From the NCBI RefSeq assembly GCF_021462225.1, contig NC_061816.1:11371390-11435389 (forward strand): 64,000 nucleotides of DNA. The letters are read 5' to 3'. Shown in pieces: positions 61,310-64,000 of this stretch; the first letter of the stretch is position 1, and every line of letters begins with the position of its first letter. Origin of the DNA: Girardinichthys multiradiatus (lineage: Eukaryota > Chordata > Actinopteri > Cyprinodontiformes > Goodeidae). The position numbers and the translations under genes were made by a program. A model generated the notes under the pieces. The model was not told where the DNA came from and made no database searches. It worked only from the letters and a program-made list of their open reading frames with translations.

Positions 61310-61920
61310 TGGTACCAACGATCCCAAAGTGAGCCATGAATATATCCCCCAAACAATTACACCGCCACTGACATTCAGAAGCGTTGATACAAGGAAGGAT
61401 AAATCCATACTTTCATATTGTTGACACCAAATTCTGGCCCATACATCTAAAGTTGCTGCAGTTGAAATCGAGACTCATTGGATCGGGAAACATGTTTCGC
61501 AGAACCTGTGTGAGTTGTTCTCTCGGTTTCCTGTTCGTAGCTGACAGGAAAGGCAGCTGGTGTGATCTTTAGTCCATCTGCTTCAAGGTTCAACGTGTCG
61601 TGCGTTCAGAGACATCATTCTGCATACCATGGTTGTAACATGTGGTTATCTGAGCTACTGTTGCCTTTGTTCATCAATCAGCACATTCTCTGTTGTCCTT
61701 TGACATCAACAATGTGTTTTATTCACAAAACTGCTACTTACAGGACATTTCTGTTTTGGATCATAGATCAACACTATCTAAAATACTCGGTCCGGCCCAA
61801 CTGCCACCATAAGCAATCTGATGCTTGCTTTGAAGTTCAGAAAGTCATCTTCATCCCATCTACATGGCTAAATGCACTGAGTTGTGAAAAGTAATTCGCT
61901 GATTCGCTAGCAATTGAACA
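61310..61920 (-). mobile_element. Decayed Tc1-like element (family of 1878-2884)
   Basis: Antisense transposase order: TGACACCAAATTCTGGCCCA (61421), GAAATCGAGACTCATTGGAT, CTCGGTTTCCTGTTCGTAGC, CAAGGTTCAACGTGTCGTGC and TAAATGCACTGAGTTGTGAA. The TIRs themselves are mostly lost. Many stops. Confidence 0.8.
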
Positions 61921-62566
61921 ATCATACTTAAAATAAGGTTTTTAGTTGCACACCCAATTCATGAGTCTCATAAAAACTTTACAGCATAATTTCTTGGGTT
62001 TACAGCGATTCCAGTGCTACATAAAGTATGTTCTTTCAGGGTTAGCACCTAGCTTTCTGGAAAAACGTTTGAAAGAAAATAAACCCACAGTGAATGTGGC
62101 AGCTGCAATCTACAGTAGGAATAAGTAAAAATGTATTCCACATGAACCCACACATGCAGACGTCCACCTGAGCATATGCCCAACCCGGACGCATCAGACC
62201 GTGATGTGTATTGTGACTTCTAAGGAGGCTGGATCCTGTCACGTCTGCATTAAGCAGACAGCAGTGAAATTTTTGCCTTGAGTGTAGCCCCAGGGTCTTT
62301 CTTCACTGTGAGGGACTGAAAGGACTAATGCAACACCATCATGTTGCTTTGTTCAGGAGAAGGGACCTCTTTAAAAGTGAGTGACACAACTGTAGAACAA
62401 TATATGCTTGTACAACTTCCTCCCAAGTAACAAACCACTGAGGTCAAACAGCTGGTATTAACCAGATATCTGTAAATACCAATATAAAAAGGGACATCCT
62501 TGTGTATTTCTAGTTTACAAGGACATGAAATGTTTGCAAATAAGTTCTCAAAAATAAATACATATA

Positions 62567-64000
62567 TAGGTCCTTCTCCAAATATTAGCATATTGTGATA
62601 AAGTTCATTATTTTCCATAATGTAATGATGAAAATTTAACATTCATATATTTTAGATTCATTGCACACTAACGGAAATATTTCAGGTTTTTTATTGTCTT
62701 AATACGGATGATTTTGGCATACAGCTCATGAAAACCCAAAATTCCTATCTCCCAAAATTAGCATATTTCATCCGACCAATAAAAGAAAAGTGTTTTTAAT
62801 ACAAAAAACGTCAACCTTCAAATAATCATGTACAGTTATGCACTCAATACTTGGTCGGGAATCCTTTTGCAGAAATGACTGCTTCAATGCGGCGTGGCAT
62901 GGAGGCAATCAGCCTGTGGCACTGCTGAGGTCTTATGGAGGCCCAGGATGCTTCGATAGCGGCCTTTAGCTCATCCAGAGTGTTGGGTCTTGAGTCTCTC
63001 AACGTTCTCTTCACAATATCCCACAAATTCTCTATGGGGTTCAGGTCAGGAGAGTTGGCAGGCCAATTGAGCACAGTGATACCATGGTCAGTAAACCATT
63101 TACCAGTGGTTTTGGCACTGTGAGCAGGTGCCAGGTCGTGCTGAAAAATTAAATCTTCATCTCCATAAAGCTTTTCAACAGATGGAAGCATGAAGTGCTC
63201 CAAAATCTCCTGATAGCTAGCTGCATTGACCCTGCCCTTGATAAAACACAGTGGACCAACACCAGCAGCTGACACAGCACCCCAGACCATCACTGACTGT
63301 GGGTACTTGACACTGGACTTCTGGCATTTTGGCATTTCCTTCTTCCCAGTCTTCCTCCAGACTCTGGCACCTTGATTTCCGAATGACATGCAGAATTTGC
63401 TTTCATCCGAAAAAAGTACTTTGGACCACTGAGCAACAGTCCAGTGCTGCTTCTCTGTAGCCCAGGTCAGGCGCTTCTGCCGCTGTTTCTGGTTCAAAAG
63501 TGGCTTGACCTGGGGAATGCGGCACCTGTAGCCCATTTCCTGCACACGCCTGTGCACGGTGGCTCTGGATGTTTCTACTCCAGACTCAGTCCACTGCTTC
63601 CACAGGTCCCCCAAGGTCTGGAATCGGCCCTTCTCCACAATCTTCCTCAGGGTCCGGTCACCTCTTCTCGTTGTGCAGCGTTTTCTGCCACACTTTTTCC
63701 TTCCCACAGACTTCCCACTGAGGTGCCTTGATACAGCACTCTGGGAACAGCCTATTCGTTCAGAAATTTCTTTCTGTGTCTTACCCTCTTGCTTGAGGGT
63801 GTCAATAGTGGCCTTCTGGACAGCAGTCAGGTCGGCAGTCTTACCCATGATTGGGGTTTTGAGTGATGAACCAGGCTGGGAGTTTTAAAGGCCTCAGGAA
63901 TCTTTTGCAGGTGTTTAGAGTTAACTCGTTGATTCAGATGATTAGGTTCATAGCTCGTTTAGAGACCCTTTTAATGATATGCTAATTTTGTGAGATAGGA
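62567..64000 (-). mobile_element. Tc1/mariner copy 3, runs off the window
   Basis: Same family, inverted relative to copies 1 and 2. The TIR at 62567-62766 is 200 bp and preceded by TA at 62565-62566. Its terminal base is mutated (TAGGTCC rather than CAGGTCC). The opposite TIR begins at 63977 with the inner direct repeat and continues beyond 64000, so completeness of that end is unknown. The element is in the same transcriptional sense as pard3b. Confidence 0.93.
62844..63848 (-). CDS. Tc1 transposase, DD34E, intact (334 aa)
   Basis: A full-length transposase ORF from ATG (63848) to stop, about 97.6% identical in protein to the one at 57726-58730 (8 differences in 334). It has the same helix-turn-helix pair and D148/D238/E273 catalytic triad. 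Private substitutions against the other copies are R83W, E169K, A224V and F233L; R83W falls in the second DNA-binding helix region and could weaken binding. It lies within the upstream pard3b intron and in the sense orientation, so it would be present in the pre-mRNA. No element-specific promoter was identified beyond the TIR and 5' UTR. Confidence 0.93.
   Translation of the reverse strand: MGKTADLTAVQKATIDTLKQEGKTQKEISERIGCSQSAVSRHLSGKSVGRKKCGRKRCTTRRGDRTLRKIVEKGRFQTLGDLWKQWTESGVETSRATVHRRVQEMGYRCRIPQVKPLLNQKQRQKRLTWATEKQHWTVAQWSKVLFSDESKFCMSFGNQGARVWRKTGKKEMPKCQKSSVKYPQSVMVWGAVSAAGVGPLCFIKGRVNAASYQEILEHFMLPSVEKLYGDEDLIFQHDLAPAHSAKTTGKWFTDHGITVLNWPANSPDLNPIENLWDIVKRTLRDSRPNTLDELKAAIEASWASIRPQQCHRLIASMPRRIEAVISAKGFPTKY

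Overview
The window looks like a stretch of a teleost (ray-finned fish) nuclear genome. Short coding blocks with canonical eukaryotic splice sites sit in long AT-rich introns, and the introns are full of Tc1/mariner-type transposons plus LINE, DIRS and MITE relics of the kinds common in fish. I see no bacterial operon, CRISPR array, phage, rRNA or tRNA gene. The species cannot be fixed from the sequence alone.

The host gene is on the minus strand. Six exons, read from high to low coordinates (56556-56341, 54665-54464, 35795-35685, 35565-35278, 25626-25515, 8586-8510), join with continuous reading frame and matching phases. They encode the part of a PARD3B-like (partitioning defective 3 homolog B, Par3-like) polarity scaffold that follows the PDZ domains: a KSSSLESLQ segment, an [10 protein letters not shown] / AIDKSYDGP block, a lysine-rich low-complexity region, RFGKKKEDK, DPNYARI, LYAKVNK and RIQGLRREYQQAR. 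The 77-bp exon at 8586-8510 was found from splice sites and frame alone. The N-terminal and PDZ exons should lie above 64000. The terminal exon or exons were not found and probably lie below position 1.

Layout. 1-8.5 kb: intron with decayed Tc1 relics and one nearly full-length Tc1 copy (4982-6569) whose transposase has lost its start codon. 8.5-25.6 kb: long intron with Tc1 fragments, a hAT-like MITE, a perfect 21-bp hairpin and a LINE relic. 25.6-35.3 kb: intron with several Tc1 relics. 35.3-35.8 kb: two exons separated by a 119-bp intron. 35.8-54.5 kb: intron with LINE reverse-transcriptase relics, Tc1 relics and a DIRS-type tyrosine-recombinase fragment. 54.5-56.6 kb: two exons. 56.6-64 kb: upstream intron carrying two Tc1 copies with complete 334-codon transposases in opposite orientation (57514-59007 on +, and 62567 to beyond the window edge on -).

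The coding content is therefore one cell-polarity gene plus transposases of one young DD34E Tc1 family, over a background of at least six older Tc1-like families. I found no convincing new multi-gene system. The most interesting signals are a left-truncated Tc1 copy that appears to use an internal TIR-like start next to a TA, the inverted pair of intact Tc1 copies inside one intron, the short extra pard3b exon, and several perfect snap-back hairpins. Family names for old repeats come from memory of the families and were not checked by a database search.
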